Origin: Burkholderiaceae bacterium
Lineage (GTDB): Bacteria; Pseudomonadota; Gammaproteobacteria; Burkholderiales; Burkholderiaceae_E
Direction: 5' to 3'
NCBI GenBank assembly: GCA_023384005.1
Contig: JAHDXY010000007.1
Coordinates: forward strand, 1 to 40,247
DNA length: 40,247 bases
In this document: positions 1 to 8,299 of the stretch, one piece after another
Layout: each line of letters begins with the position of its first letter
Numbering within the stretch: position 1 is the first letter of the stretch
Program-made: the position numbers and the translations under genes
The notes under the pieces: model-generated
What the model was told of the DNA's origin: nothing
Databases searched by the model: none
What the model saw: the letters and a program-made list of their open reading frames with translations, nothing else

Positions 1-48
1 ACCTTCGGGTTATGAGCCCGACGAGCTGCCAGACTGCTCCACCCCGCG
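1..48 (-). tRNA. Initiator tRNA-fMet (CAU), 3' part outside window
   Basis: Read on the minus strand from 48 to 1, the sequence starts CGCGGGGTGGAGCAG and continues through a D-arm to the anticodon arm GGG-CTCATAA-CCC, with anticodon CAT. The C at position 1 and the three consecutive G:C pairs next to the anticodon loop are hallmarks of bacterial initiator tRNA. The molecule leaves the window in the variable region, so the T-arm and 3' end are not visible. No clear promoter was found in 49-193, which holds no other supported feature. Confidence 0.93.
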
Positions 49-193
49 TCCGAACCGCGAAACATGGACGGAACGGGCGATGTACCGGCGGCGGCGTTCG
101 AAGTGGGCCCTGGAGCACCGCGCAGCTACCCTTTTCGCCGATCATCGTCGCCGCCCGTGACGCCAGCGGTCCCGGCAAACCTCCCTCTGCTGC

Positions 194-1042
194 CTACGCC
201 TGCTGCTCTTGCGGCCCGACCGGCCACATCTGCGCCAGCTCAAGCATCTCCAGCATCGGCGGAATCCACACTTCGTGGTACGAGAACGCAGTGTCGGAAA
301 ACGTGTAACCGACCAGCTGCAGAAACAGCCCCATGGTCTGCCGCGCCACCTCGATCTGGTCGCAGACGGCATCGGGCATCCGCGCCACCCGCGCGCGTTG
401 CTTCACGTACAGCGTGGGTGCGGCAAACTGCTCCGCCAGTATGCTCTTCAGGTTGATCGCCTCGATGCTGCCGATCGGGCGTTTCATCATTGCGCCGAAG
501 CGCGTGGCGGGAAGGTAAAACTCGCTGTGGCAATAGAACCGATCGTCGATATTGAACTGCCGGCGGATCAGGACGAATCCCTTGGCGTCGCGCCCCAGCG
601 CTTCGGTCCAGGGACCATGCCCGCGCAGCAGCTTGCGCTCGATCACGCGCGAATAGACCGGCAGCAGTTCGCTTCCGCCCTCCGCGAAAAACCGGAAGTG
701 CCAGTTGTCGCTGATCGCCCGCGGCGTGCTCGCCACGTAGGTGCCGCGGCCGTGCTCGCGCACCAGCACCCTTGCTGCCGCGAGCTGCTCGATCGCGCGG
801 CGCACGGTGCCCAGCGACAGCCCCAGACTGGCGGTGAGGACCTGCTCCGGCGGCAGCTGGCTGCCTGAAACCAGCAGTCCCGAATTGACGCAACCCAGGA
901 TCGCCTTGCGCAGTTGCGCGTGCTTGGGCAAACCGCCTTCCGCGACCGCGATGAATCGTTGCCGGATGCGCATTACCATCGCTGCGCGGTCGTCGGGCCC
1001 AGCCTGCTCGCGCGGCCGGGGTTCCAGGACGCTAGTTTGCAT
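194..1042 (-). CDS. GntR-family regulator with UTRA ligand domain (HutC type)
   Basis: The protein has 282 residues. A winged helix-turn-helix lies at about residues 38-105 (LPPEQVLTASLGLSLGTVRRAIEQL region, then the wing with REHGRGTYV). A C-terminal UTRA-like domain with the typical Y-S-R-V-I-E-R and HSEFYLP elements follows. HutC-type GntR proteins are usually repressors that sense an acid or amino-acid metabolite. It is the last gene of the ABC/aminotransferase operon; its start overlaps the end of the permease gene by 11 bases, so it is probably co-transcribed and controls this operon and the divergent CoA-transferase operon. The palindrome at 6806-6819 is the likely target (inference). 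The ribosome-binding site is weak, in keeping with coupled translation. Confidence 0.9.
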   Translation of the reverse strand: MQTSVLEPRPREQAGPDDRAAMVMRIRQRFIAVAEGGLPKHAQLRKAILGCVNSGLLVSGSQLPPEQVLTASLGLSLGTVRRAIEQLAAARVLVREHGRGTYVASTPRAISDNWHFRFFAEGGSELLPVYSRVIERKLLRGHGPWTEALGRDAKGFVLIRRQFNIDDRFYCHSEFYLPATRFGAMMKRPIGSIEAINLKSILAEQFAAPTLYVKQRARVARMPDAVCDQIEVARQTMGLFLQLVGYTFSDTAFSYHEVWIPPMLEMLELAQMWPVGPQEQQA

Positions 1043-1856
1043 GTGTCTTCATCCGTTCGCCGCGCCGCTGCATCCACTGCATCGCAAGCGCCAGCAGTAT
1101 CGATATGCACATCAGCACGGTGGCTACCGCGGTGATCACCGGCGTGATCTCCTCCTGCGTGCCCGCCCACATCTGCCGCGGCAGCGTGCGCTGGTCGGAG
1201 CCCGAGAGCAGCAGCGCGATGATCAGCTCGTCGAACGACACGACGAACGCGAACAGCGCGCCGGCGACCACACTGGGCATGATGATGGGCAGGACCACCC
1301 GGAAAAAGGTGGCGACGGGGCTGGCGCCGAGGCTCGCCGCGGCGCGCAGCAGGTTGATCCGGAAATGCGCCAGCGAGGTTGCGACGGTCAGCACCACGAA
1401 CGGCGCGGCGACGGTCGTGTGGGCGAAGATGATACCCCACAGCGTCTGCACCGCACCCAGCCAGGAATACAGGAAGAACATTCCCAGTCCGGTGATGATG
1501 TGCGGAACCATCATCGGCGAAATCAGCAGCGCGATCAGCGCGCCCTTGCCGGGGAAATTCGCGACGGTCAGGCCCACTGCCGCAAGGGTGCCCAGCGCCG
1601 TCGCCAGGACGACGGTGGCGCCGGCGATGATCAGGCTATTGCTGAACGCGAGGCGCCATTCGTACGATTCGGCGAATTGCGCGTACCAGCGCAGCGAAAC
1701 GCCGCGCAGCGGATAGGTGAAAAAGGGCTCGGAATTGAAGCTGAGCGGGATGATCGCCAGCATCGGCGCGATCAGGAACACGAGCAGGGCGGCGCAAAAG
1801 CCATAGTAGAGCCACCTCCACAGGCGCTCCAGCGTCGTTGCGGCGTGCCCGGTCAT
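1032..1856 (-). CDS. ABC importer permease, polyamine type (PotC/YdcV-like)
   Basis: A 274-residue inner-membrane permease of the spermidine/putrescine family, with about six hydrophobic helices. It carries the cytoplasmic coupling motif of binding-protein-dependent permeases (the stretch ending AAASLGASPVATFFRVVLP), which docks on the ATPase. The open frame runs much further upstream, but the ATG at 1856 is favoured because it overlaps the TGA of the preceding permease as ATGA and the protein then has the normal length. It would form a heterodimer with the 1853-3115 product. The substrate cannot be read from the permease; the neighbouring aminotransferase suggests an amine or amino acid. Confidence 0.92.
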   Translation of the reverse strand: MTGHAATTLERLWRWLYYGFCAALLVFLIAPMLAIIPLSFNSEPFFTYPLRGVSLRWYAQFAESYEWRLAFSNSLIIAGATVVLATALGTLAAVGLTVANFPGKGALIALLISPMMVPHIITGLGMFFLYSWLGAVQTLWGIIFAHTTVAAPFVVLTVATSLAHFRINLLRAAASLGASPVATFFRVVLPIIMPSVVAGALFAFVVSFDELIIALLLSGSDQRTLPRQMWAGTQEEITPVITAVATVLMCISILLALAMQWMQRRGERMKTHAN

Positions 1857-3115
1857 CCGATTTTCATCCGGTCCAGGCCAAAGACGGACTTGAAAATCGC
1901 GAACACCGCGAAGGTCAGCAGCAGCAGCCAGACCGAGAGCGCGGACGCCGACTGCCAGTTGAGCGTCACGTTGGTGAAGAACGCGATGTAGTAGCTGATC
2001 ATCTGGTCGTTGGGTCCGCCTACCAGCGCAGGCGTGACGTAGTACCCGATCGCGAGTATGAACACCAGCAGCGCGCCCGAGCCCACTCCCTGCAGCGTTA
2101 GCGGCAGATAGACCCGCGCGAGGGCGGTCAGCGGATTGGCGCCAAGCGACAGCGCGGCGCGCCAGTAGCTGTCGGGTATGCGCTTCATGATCGCCTGTAG
2201 TGGCAGCACGATGTACGGCAGCAGGATATGCGTCATGGTCACGTACAGGCCTGTGCGGTTGTGGATCAGCTGGATGCGCTCCGACCACAGCCTCAGGTTG
2301 ATCCCGACGTCGTTGACGACGCCTTCGGTCTGCAGCAGCACCAGCCAGGCACTGGTGCGCACCAGCAGCGACATCCAGAATGGCAGCAGCACCAGCACCA
2401 GCAGCACATTGCCCAGGCGCGGCGGCGCCGTCGCGATCAGGTGCGCCAGCGGAAAGCCCAGCACCACGCACACCAGCGTGACCACACCGGCAATCCAGAA
2501 CGTGCGTCCCCAGGCCGTCAGGAAGACCCGTCGATCGGGTGCCACCCGAGCCAGCTCGGCGTTATCGTCGAGCTTCAGGTCGAGCGCGGAGAGCAGGTGC
2601 ACCGGCGTCCAAGGGCTGGCAGTGCGGGCGAGAACCCGCCAGGTGTCGATCGCTACCCAGCGCTCGTCGAACGTGCGCAGCTGCTCCTTCCACGACGCCG
2701 GCGCATCCGCGGGCAGCGCGCGCGCGGTCCGGTTCAGCAGCGCCTGGAATCCCGGGCGCTCGTTGTTCAGGCGCTTGGCTGCGATATGCAGCGTGCGCGC
2801 GTCGTGCGCCTCGCGCAGATCCTGCGCCAGCGCCGCGAAAGCGGTCTCCGGCGGCAGTTCGTTGCCGTCCCACGCGGCGACCGCCTTGACCACGCGCGGC
2901 AGGACCAGAATCACCTCGCGGTCGTCGACGCTCTTGAACAGCAGGATCGCCACAGGCACCGCGAAGTTGACGACAATCCACAGGAAAAGCGGCGCGATCA
3001 GCGCGAGCCCCATCAGCACGCGCGCGCGCTGTGCCCGGCGCAGCGCGCGCCGCAGGCGCAGCGGCTCGCCCGCCTCCGCAGGCAATCGTGTCGCCATCTG
3101 CGCCGCGCCGGTCAT
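1853..3115 (-). CDS. ABC importer permease, PotB-like, with long periplasmic insertion
   Basis: A 420-residue permease, where the family usually has about 280-310. After the first membrane helix (APLFLWIVVNFAVPVAILLF region) comes a hydrophilic segment of roughly 140 residues rich in Ala, Arg and Leu, which should face the periplasm. The usual five further helices follow. The coupling motif (AALSLGANPLTALARVYLP) is near the C terminus. The ATG at 3115 is chosen over one 21 bases upstream because it overlaps the ATPase stop as ATGA. The insertion is known in a subset of PotB-like permeases and might contact the binding protein (inference). Confidence 0.9.
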   Translation of the reverse strand: MTGAAQMATRLPAEAGEPLRLRRALRRAQRARVLMGLALIAPLFLWIVVNFAVPVAILLFKSVDDREVILVLPRVVKAVAAWDGNELPPETAFAALAQDLREAHDARTLHIAAKRLNNERPGFQALLNRTARALPADAPASWKEQLRTFDERWVAIDTWRVLARTASPWTPVHLLSALDLKLDDNAELARVAPDRRVFLTAWGRTFWIAGVVTLVCVVLGFPLAHLIATAPPRLGNVLLVLVLLPFWMSLLVRTSAWLVLLQTEGVVNDVGINLRLWSERIQLIHNRTGLYVTMTHILLPYIVLPLQAIMKRIPDSYWRAALSLGANPLTALARVYLPLTLQGVGSGALLVFILAIGYYVTPALVGGPNDQMISYYIAFFTNVTLNWQSASALSVWLLLLTFAVFAIFKSVFGLDRMKIG

Positions 3116-4254
3116 GTCTGAGCCAGGGCGAGGCAATCGCGCGCCGACCAGGCGAGGTCGACCTCCAGCCCGACGCCCAGCGACGCGGGCGAGCTGCCGA
3201 CGTGGACCTTCGCCAGCAGTTCCAGCGAGGTGTCCACGACGGCCAGACGCACCCGCAGATGATCGCCGAGGTAGATGACCTCGACGATGCGCGCGCGAAA
3301 CGCGTTCTCGGCCGCGCGCTTCGCCTCGTGGTCGCCCAGCACGACGCGTTCGGGCCGCAGCGACAGCACCACCGCGGCGCCCGGCGCCGCATTCACCGCG
3401 TCGCCAACCGTTGTCGCCAATACCGTCGGCCCCGTAGCCAGCACGACGCGCGCTACGCCAGAATGCTGATCCTGCAGCCGGCCGGCCAGCTGGTTATTCT
3501 CGCCGATAAACTGGGCCACGAACGAATCGCAGGGCCGCTCGTAGAGCGCCTGCGGCGTGTCGAGCTGGCAGATGCGGCCCTTTCTGAACACGGCGATCCG
3601 ATCCGACATGACCAGCGCCTCCTCCTGGTCATGCGTCACGTACACCACCGTGACGCCCAGCTCCCGCTGGAGGCGCTTGATCTCCAGCTGCAGTTGCTCG
3701 CGCAACTGCTTGTCCAGCGCGCCGAGAGGCTCGTCCATCAGCACCAGGCGGGGGCCGAACACCAGCGCGCGCGCCAGCGCGACGCGCTGCTGTTGTCCTC
3801 CGGACAACTGGCCGGGGCTGCGATCCTCGAGTCCCGACAGCTTCACCTTGGCGAGCGCGGCCATCGCCTTCGCCCTGGCTTCGTGCTTTGCGAGCTTGCG
3901 CACCGATAGCGGAAAGGCGACGTTCTCCAGCACCGACATGTGTGGAAACAGCGCGTAATCCTGGAACACCATGCCCAGATTTCGCCGCCAGGCGGGTTCT
4001 CGTTCGATCGACCTCCCGGCGATTTCGATGCGCCCGCCGGTCGGTCGCTCGAAGCCCGCCAGCATCAGCAGCGTCGTGGTCTTCCCGGAGCCGGAGGGCC
4101 CGAGCAGGGTCAGGAACTCGCCGTCATGGATCGACAGGTTCAGCCCCTTGATGACCAGCGTCACGCCATCGTAGGTCTTCTCGACGTCGACAAATTGCGC
4201 CAACGCGTCGCGGCGCGCAGCGACTGGAGTCGCTGTGCTGGATTCCCCGCCCAC
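3112..4254 (-). CDS. ABC importer ATPase, PotA-like
   Basis: A 380-residue nucleotide-binding subunit on the cytoplasmic face of the importer. Visible motifs in order: Walker A GPSGSGKT (residues 52-59), Q-loop Gln98, signature LSGGQQQR (150-157), Walker B LVLMDE ending at Glu175, and the switch His208. The C-terminal third is a TOBE-like domain of the PotA/FbpC group, including LSLRPERVVL. All catalytic residues are intact. The start is seven bases from the aminotransferase stop, and the end overlaps the permease by four bases, so stoichiometric coupled expression is likely. Confidence 0.95.
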   Translation of the reverse strand: MGGESSTATPVAARRDALAQFVDVEKTYDGVTLVIKGLNLSIHDGEFLTLLGPSGSGKTTTLLMLAGFERPTGGRIEIAGRSIEREPAWRRNLGMVFQDYALFPHMSVLENVAFPLSVRKLAKHEARAKAMAALAKVKLSGLEDRSPGQLSGGQQQRVALARALVFGPRLVLMDEPLGALDKQLREQLQLEIKRLQRELGVTVVYVTHDQEEALVMSDRIAVFRKGRICQLDTPQALYERPCDSFVAQFIGENNQLAGRLQDQHSGVARVVLATGPTVLATTVGDAVNAAPGAAVVLSLRPERVVLGDHEAKRAAENAFRARIVEVIYLGDHLRVRLAVVDTSLELLAKVHVGSSPASLGVGLEVDLAWSARDCLALAQT

Positions 4255-4261
4255 TTCCGGG

Positions 4262-5626
4262 TCAATCCGCCGCGACGCTTTCCGGGGCCATCGCGCGCAG
4301 GCCGTCGTGCACGACCTCGGCGAAGCGGTCGATCTCCGCTTCGGTGTTCGCCGTCGACAGGCAGCCTGCCCCCATTCGGGTGATCAGGAACCCGTTGTTG
4401 ATGATCCAGCGCATCAGCCGTTCGCCTTGCTCCACCTCCGGCGCCGTCTGCAGATAGCCGCGGTAGTCGTGATACTCGCGGGTGTGGAACAGGATCCGGA
4501 AAAGCGATCCCAGCCCCACCACCTGACCGGCTACGCCGGCCGACTTGAACGCGGCAGCGACTTTCTCGCGAAGCCGCTCGCCCATCCGGTTCAGGTGCTC
4601 CAAGGCGTCGCGGGTGAAGAGCTCCATTGCGGCATGCCCTGCGGTCATGGTGAGCGGGTTGCCGTTGAAGGTGCCGCCATGCGAGACCTTTGCGCCGATC
4701 GACATGTTGAATACATCCATGACGTCGGCGCGACCGGCCACGCCGCCGACGGGCAGGCCGCCACCGATGATCTTGCCGATCGCGGTCAGGTCGGGCTTGA
4801 CGTCGAACTCGCCGTGCGCGCCGCCGTAGCCGAGGCGGAAGTTCAGGACTTCGTCGGACAGCAGCAGCGCGCCCGAGCGCCGGCAGAACGCCTGCAACAT
4901 GTCGAGAAACGGCCGGCTGGCCCGAGGCAGCCCGCAGCGCAGCGGCGAAAGGTCGATCACGACGCCCGCGAGTTCATCCTTGCTCTGCTCGAGCAGCGCC
5001 AGCGCGCGCTGCGGATCATTGAACGGGATCACGACGACGTTGTCGAGCACCGCCTGCGGGGTGCCCTGCGAGGAGGCCACGCGCGAGGGCGCGTCAATCG
5101 GGCCCCAGCTCTGCGGGTCGGTGTTGACCGACACCTCCATGAACTCCGAGGTGCCGTGGTAGGCGCCCTCGGTCTTGGCGATCTTCGGGCGGCCCGTATA
5201 GGCCCGCGCGGCTTTCACCAGGTTCAGCGTGGCTTCCGTACCCGAGTTGCAGAAGCGGATGCGCTCGAATGACGGCACACGCTCGCACAGCAGTTCGGCC
5301 AGCCGGATCTCGGGTTCGGAGGTCAGGCCGAACACCGTCCCGCGCCGCGCCTGCTCGATCAGTTTTTCCGTGACCTGGGGATGGGCGTGGCCGTGGATCA
5401 GCGAGGTGTAGTTGTTCTGAAAATCGATGCGCTCGACACCGTCGGCGTCGATCACGCGGCTGCCCGCACCCGAGGCGGCGTAGATCTGGTACGGCGGCCA
5501 GTGGATCGACGAACGGGTCAGGCCGCCCGGCATGACCTTGCGCGCGCGCTCCGAGAGCCGGGCGGAGCGCGACGACAGATCCGGGAACGAACCCGCTTCC
5601 TTGCGCAACATCGTGGGGGGCGCCAT
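4262..5626 (-). CDS. Class III aminotransferase (glutamate-1-semialdehyde aminomutase-like)
   Basis: A 454-residue PLP enzyme of fold type I. The Asp-Glu pair that binds the cofactor ring is Asp258-Glu259 (LLSDEVLNFR), and the Schiff-base Lys is Lys285 in IGKIIGGGLPVGG. NSGTEA (about 128-133) is the phosphate-binding region. Sequence style is closest to glutamate-1-semialdehyde aminomutases, but placement inside an amine-type ABC operon points to a catabolic aminotransferase or aminomutase rather than haem synthesis (inference). It could act on an omega- or beta-amino group of the imported compound. The ATG at 5626 has GGAG seven bases upstream. Another ATG four bases upstream is in a different frame. 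Confidence 0.9.
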   Translation of the reverse strand: MAPPTMLRKEAGSFPDLSSRSARLSERARKVMPGGLTRSSIHWPPYQIYAASGAGSRVIDADGVERIDFQNNYTSLIHGHAHPQVTEKLIEQARRGTVFGLTSEPEIRLAELLCERVPSFERIRFCNSGTEATLNLVKAARAYTGRPKIAKTEGAYHGTSEFMEVSVNTDPQSWGPIDAPSRVASSQGTPQAVLDNVVVIPFNDPQRALALLEQSKDELAGVVIDLSPLRCGLPRASRPFLDMLQAFCRRSGALLLSDEVLNFRLGYGGAHGEFDVKPDLTAIGKIIGGGLPVGGVAGRADVMDVFNMSIGAKVSHGGTFNGNPLTMTAGHAAMELFTRDALEHLNRMGERLREKVAAAFKSAGVAGQVVGLGSLFRILFHTREYHDYRGYLQTAPEVEQGERLMRWIINNGFLITRMGAGCLSTANTEAEIDRFAEVVHDGLRAMAPESVAAD

Positions 5627-5652
5627 TCATCTACTCCGTCGGACGGTGGTCG

Positions 5653-5667
5653 CGGCAGACGCTGCCG
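5653..5667 (-). other. Intercistronic hairpin after the binding-protein gene
   Basis: CGGCAG-ACG-CTGCCG is a perfect six-base-pair hairpin with a three-base loop, in the 55-base gap between the binding-protein gene and the aminotransferase gene. No T-run follows. Such hairpins often protect the binding-protein mRNA or reduce read-through, giving excess binding protein (established for importer operons in general, inferred here). Confidence 0.4.
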
Positions 5668-5685
5668 GGCTTCGCGCCGCGTGGC

Positions 5686-6729
5686 CTACTTGGCGAGCCA
5701 CGCCTGGAACTTGATCTCCAGATCATCCTGATTGTCGCCCCAGTAACGCGCATTGACTTGCCACGCCGTCTTCATGGCCTCGGGCGCCGTCAGCATCTCG
5801 GCGCGCAGCGCCGGCGTCATCTTGTCCAGCGACGCCTTGATCGCCGGCGCGTACGCGATGTACTTCGGAAACTCCGCCATCACCTCCGGGCGGCTCGCGA
5901 ACTCGATGAACTTCATCGCCGCTTCCTTCCGCTTCGAACCCTTTACGATCGTCCACAGATCGAGCGCGTAGCCCTGCCGGTCCCACAGCCACTTGATTTC
6001 AGGACGGGTCTTCGCGGCGGCGGACAGGCGCCCGTTGGTGCCGATCGACATCACCACTTCGCCGTCGACCAGCAGCTGCTGCGGCTGGGCCCAGGTATTG
6101 AACCAGACCTTCACGTGCGGCTTGATCTGGTCGAGCTTCTTCAGCGCGCGCTGCACGCCAGCGTCGGTTCCCAGCAGCTTGTAGACGTCCCGCGGCGGGA
6201 CGCCGTCGGCGAGCAGCGCCAGCTCGAGGTTGTGCTTCGGCCACTTCTTCATCGCGCGCGGACCCGGGAACTTCTTCACGTCCCAGAAATCGGCCAGCGT
6301 CTTCGGCTCGCCGTTGGGGAACTTGGACGCGTTGTAGCCCACGACGATCGACGACAGGAACGCCGGCACCGCGCAGGGATGGGTGGTGCCTTCGATGAAC
6401 TTGTCCTTGCCGCCGAATTTGGCGACATCCAGCGGCTCGACGAGGCCCTCGTCGCAGGCGCGGTCGCTCTGGCCGTCGGATACCTCCAGCACGTCCCAGG
6501 TGACGTTGCCCGATTGCACCATGGCGCGCAGCTTGGCCATTTGCCCGCTCCATTCGTCCTCGACGATCTGGATGCCGGTGGCCTTGGTGAAGGGCTCGAA
6601 AACGGATTTGCGCAATGCATCGCCCACGGCCCCGCCGAAGGTGACGACGGTCAGTTTTTCCTGCGCCAGCACGGGGCAGGCGATCAGAAGTGCAAGGACA
6701 CCGATCAATCCGAAACGATGGCTACGCAT
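5686..6729 (-). CDS. Periplasmic polyamine-type ABC substrate-binding protein (PotD/YdcS-like)
   Basis: A 347-residue secreted protein. The first about 22 residues form a signal peptide (a positively charged MRSHR start, a hydrophobic core, and a likely cleavage after ACPVLA). Mature protein starts near QEKLTVVTFGG, typical of family 1 spermidine/putrescine binding proteins, and continues with EDEWSGQMAKLRAMV and the FNTWAQPQQLLVDGEV hinge region. It leads the operon and should deliver substrate to the permeases at 1032-3115. A strong site AAGGAG lies just upstream of the ATG. The ligand is unknown; polyamine, amino acid and related amines are all possible. Confidence 0.93.
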   Translation of the reverse strand: MRSHRFGLIGVLALLIACPVLAQEKLTVVTFGGAVGDALRKSVFEPFTKATGIQIVEDEWSGQMAKLRAMVQSGNVTWDVLEVSDGQSDRACDEGLVEPLDVAKFGGKDKFIEGTTHPCAVPAFLSSIVVGYNASKFPNGEPKTLADFWDVKKFPGPRAMKKWPKHNLELALLADGVPPRDVYKLLGTDAGVQRALKKLDQIKPHVKVWFNTWAQPQQLLVDGEVVMSIGTNGRLSAAAKTRPEIKWLWDRQGYALDLWTIVKGSKRKEAAMKFIEFASRPEVMAEFPKYIAYAPAIKASLDKMTPALRAEMLTAPEAMKTAWQVNARYWGDNQDDLEIKFQAWLAK

Positions 6730-6771
6730 GATGACTCCTTCGAGTTGGCGACCGCCTGCGCCGAGGTTTCA

Positions 6772-6800
6772 TTTAAAGGCAGCGGGTGGCATGGTGTCAA
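6772..6800 (-). promoter_or_regulatory. Sigma70-like promoter of the ABC/aminotransferase operon
   Basis: On the minus strand a perfect -35 box TTGACA (complement of 6795-6800) is followed after exactly 17 bases by TTTAAA (complement of 6772-6777), four of six matches to TATAAT. It lies 43 bases upstream of the binding-protein ATG, which also has a strong ribosome-binding site. The palindrome at 6806-6819 sits immediately upstream of the -35 box. Confidence 0.7.
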
Positions 6801-6805
6801 TAGAT

Positions 6806-6819
6806 ATATAGCACTATAT
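6806..6819. promoter_or_regulatory. Perfect AT-rich palindrome, probable GntR operator
   Basis: ATATAG-CA-CTATAT is a perfect inverted repeat with six-base arms and a two-base spacer, in the only AT-rich patch of an otherwise GC-rich divergent gap. It lies directly upstream of the -35 box of the minus-strand operon. It also sits in the -35 zone of the plus-strand operon, whose best -10 box is TAGAAT at 6839-6844. A single site here could control both operons. Assignment to the GntR regulator at 194-1042 is inference from the shared locus. Confidence 0.55.
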
Positions 6820-6906
6820 CTTTGCCGCCCGATGGCGATAGAATCCTGCTGCGTCGTCCAAAGGCCGGCGCCGATTCTTCGTCCCCCGTCGCAGGAGACA
6901 CCCGCA

Positions 6907-7635
6907 GTGCGCGACAAGACCTGGCCCGATTTCGATCGCGCCGTCGCCGACATCGGCGACGGCGCGACCATCATGTTCGGCGGGTTCGGTCAGCCGGGCA
7001 CGCCGCGCAATCTGATCGCCGCGCTGCTGCGGCAGGGCGCCAGGAACCTGGTGGCGATCTCGAACCGCGCCGGCGGCGGACGCGGAATTGCGCACGACGC
7101 GATGGACGTCGGACGCCTGGTCGAAGCCGGGCGCGTGCGCAAGGTCGTGTCGACCATTAGTGCGCCGGTGATTCCTTCCAACGAATCGGTGTTCGAACGC
7201 ATGGTTCAGGCCGCACAGATCGAGTCCGAATTGGTCCCGCAGGGCACCTTCGTCGAGCGCATACGCGCTGCCGGATCCGGTCTGGGCGGCTTCTATACGC
7301 CGACCGGGGTCGGAACCGAGCTCGCCAACGGCCGCGAGACGCGGTCCATCGGCGGGGTCGATTACCTGTTCGAGCTGCCGTTGAGCGCCGACTTTGCGTT
7401 CCTGCGGGCCAAGCGCGCAGACCGCTACGGCAATCTCCAGTACCGCCTCGCGCAGCGCAACATGGCGCCGCTGATGGCCCGTGCCGCGCGCGTTTGCATC
7501 GTCGAGATCGAGGACGAGCTGCTGGAGCCGGGCGAGATCGAGCCCGACCAGGTGCATACGCCCGGCGTGTTCGTCGACCGGATGATCAACATTCCCCCGC
7601 CACCGCTGGGTTTGTGGGACCGCGCCGATGGATAA
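6907..7635 (+). CDS. CoA-transferase family I, subunit A
   Basis: A 242-residue alpha subunit of a two-subunit CoA-transferase (3-oxoacid/3-oxoadipate type). It carries the N-terminal G-rich CoA-binding region FGGFGQPGTPRNLI and the conserved FYTPTGVGTELANG and DRYGNLQYR stretches. The GTG at 6907 is preferred because AGGAG lies at 6893-6897; an upstream in-frame ATG at 6832 has no such site and lies inside the promoter region. The product should pair with the next gene and move CoA from an acyl-CoA donor to a carboxylic or 3-oxo acid. Substrate is not evident; the cluster suggests the deaminated product of the imported compound. Confidence 0.9.
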   Translation: MRDKTWPDFDRAVADIGDGATIMFGGFGQPGTPRNLIAALLRQGARNLVAISNRAGGGRGIAHDAMDVGRLVEAGRVRKVVSTISAPVIPSNESVFERMVQAAQIESELVPQGTFVERIRAAGSGLGGFYTPTGVGTELANGRETRSIGGVDYLFELPLSADFAFLRAKRADRYGNLQYRLAQRNMAPLMARAARVCIVEIEDELLEPGEIEPDQVHTPGVFVDRMINIPPPPLGLWDRADG

Positions 7636-8299
7636 AGTGCCGCTGTCGCGCCAGGCGATGTGCGATCGCCTGGCCGCCGAGTTCCAGGACGGCTGGGTGG
7701 TCAATCTCGGCGCCGGCCTGCCGACCTTGTGCTCCAACTACGTGTTCGGCGACCGAACCGTGTTCTTCCACTCGGAGAACGGAGTGCTGGGCGTGGGCCC
7801 GCGCGCCGCCCCAGGCCACGAAGACCTGCACCTGATCAATGCGGCCAACGAGTATGTGACGCTGATACCCGGCGCCGCGATCATGGACCACGCCGATTCG
7901 TTCGCGCTGGTGCGCGGCGGACGGCTGGATGCCACGGTGCTCGGCGCCTTCGAAGTCGCCTGCAACGGCGATTTCGCCAACTGGAAGATGGCTGGCCGCC
8001 GCGGCGGCGCCATCGGCGGCGCGATGGACCTCGCGGTGGGCGCGCGGCGCGTCTTCATCGCGATGGAGCACGCGACCAAGCACGGCGAATCGCGGCTGAA
8101 GCTGCGCTGCGATCTTCCGGTCACCGCGACCGGGCGGATCACGCTGCTGATGACCAATCTGGGCCTCTTCGCTCCAGCCGGCGAATACTATGTGCTGAAG
8201 GAGATCGCGCCCGGTTTCACCGTGGACGACATCCGGCAGATCACCGCAGCGCCGGTCGTACCGGCGCCGGATTTGCGCACGGTGGCGGTGCGGCCATGA
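7628..8299 (+). CDS. CoA-transferase family I, subunit B
   Basis: A 223-residue beta subunit. The catalytic glutamate that forms the glutamyl-CoA thioester is Glu50 in the diagnostic HSENGVLGVGP motif. A second conserved stretch is GGAIGGAMDLAVGARRVFIAMEH. Its start overlaps subunit A by eight bases, as usual for these pairs. The enzyme is expected to be an A2B2 cytoplasmic heterotetramer. Both subunits look complete, so activity is likely. Substrate could be a 3-oxoacid or a dicarboxylic semialdehyde-derived acid. Confidence 0.93.
   Translation: MDKVPLSRQAMCDRLAAEFQDGWVVNLGAGLPTLCSNYVFGDRTVFFHSENGVLGVGPRAAPGHEDLHLINAANEYVTLIPGAAIMDHADSFALVRGGRLDATVLGAFEVACNGDFANWKMAGRRGGAIGGAMDLAVGARRVFIAMEHATKHGESRLKLRCDLPVTATGRITLLMTNLGLFAPAGEYYVLKEIAPGFTVDDIRQITAAPVVPAPDLRTVAVRP

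Noticed and set aside
741-1991. Plus-strand open frame opposite the GntR regulator and permease
   Set aside because: Low-complexity Arg/Gln/His composition, no ribosome-binding site, and opposite well-supported genes.
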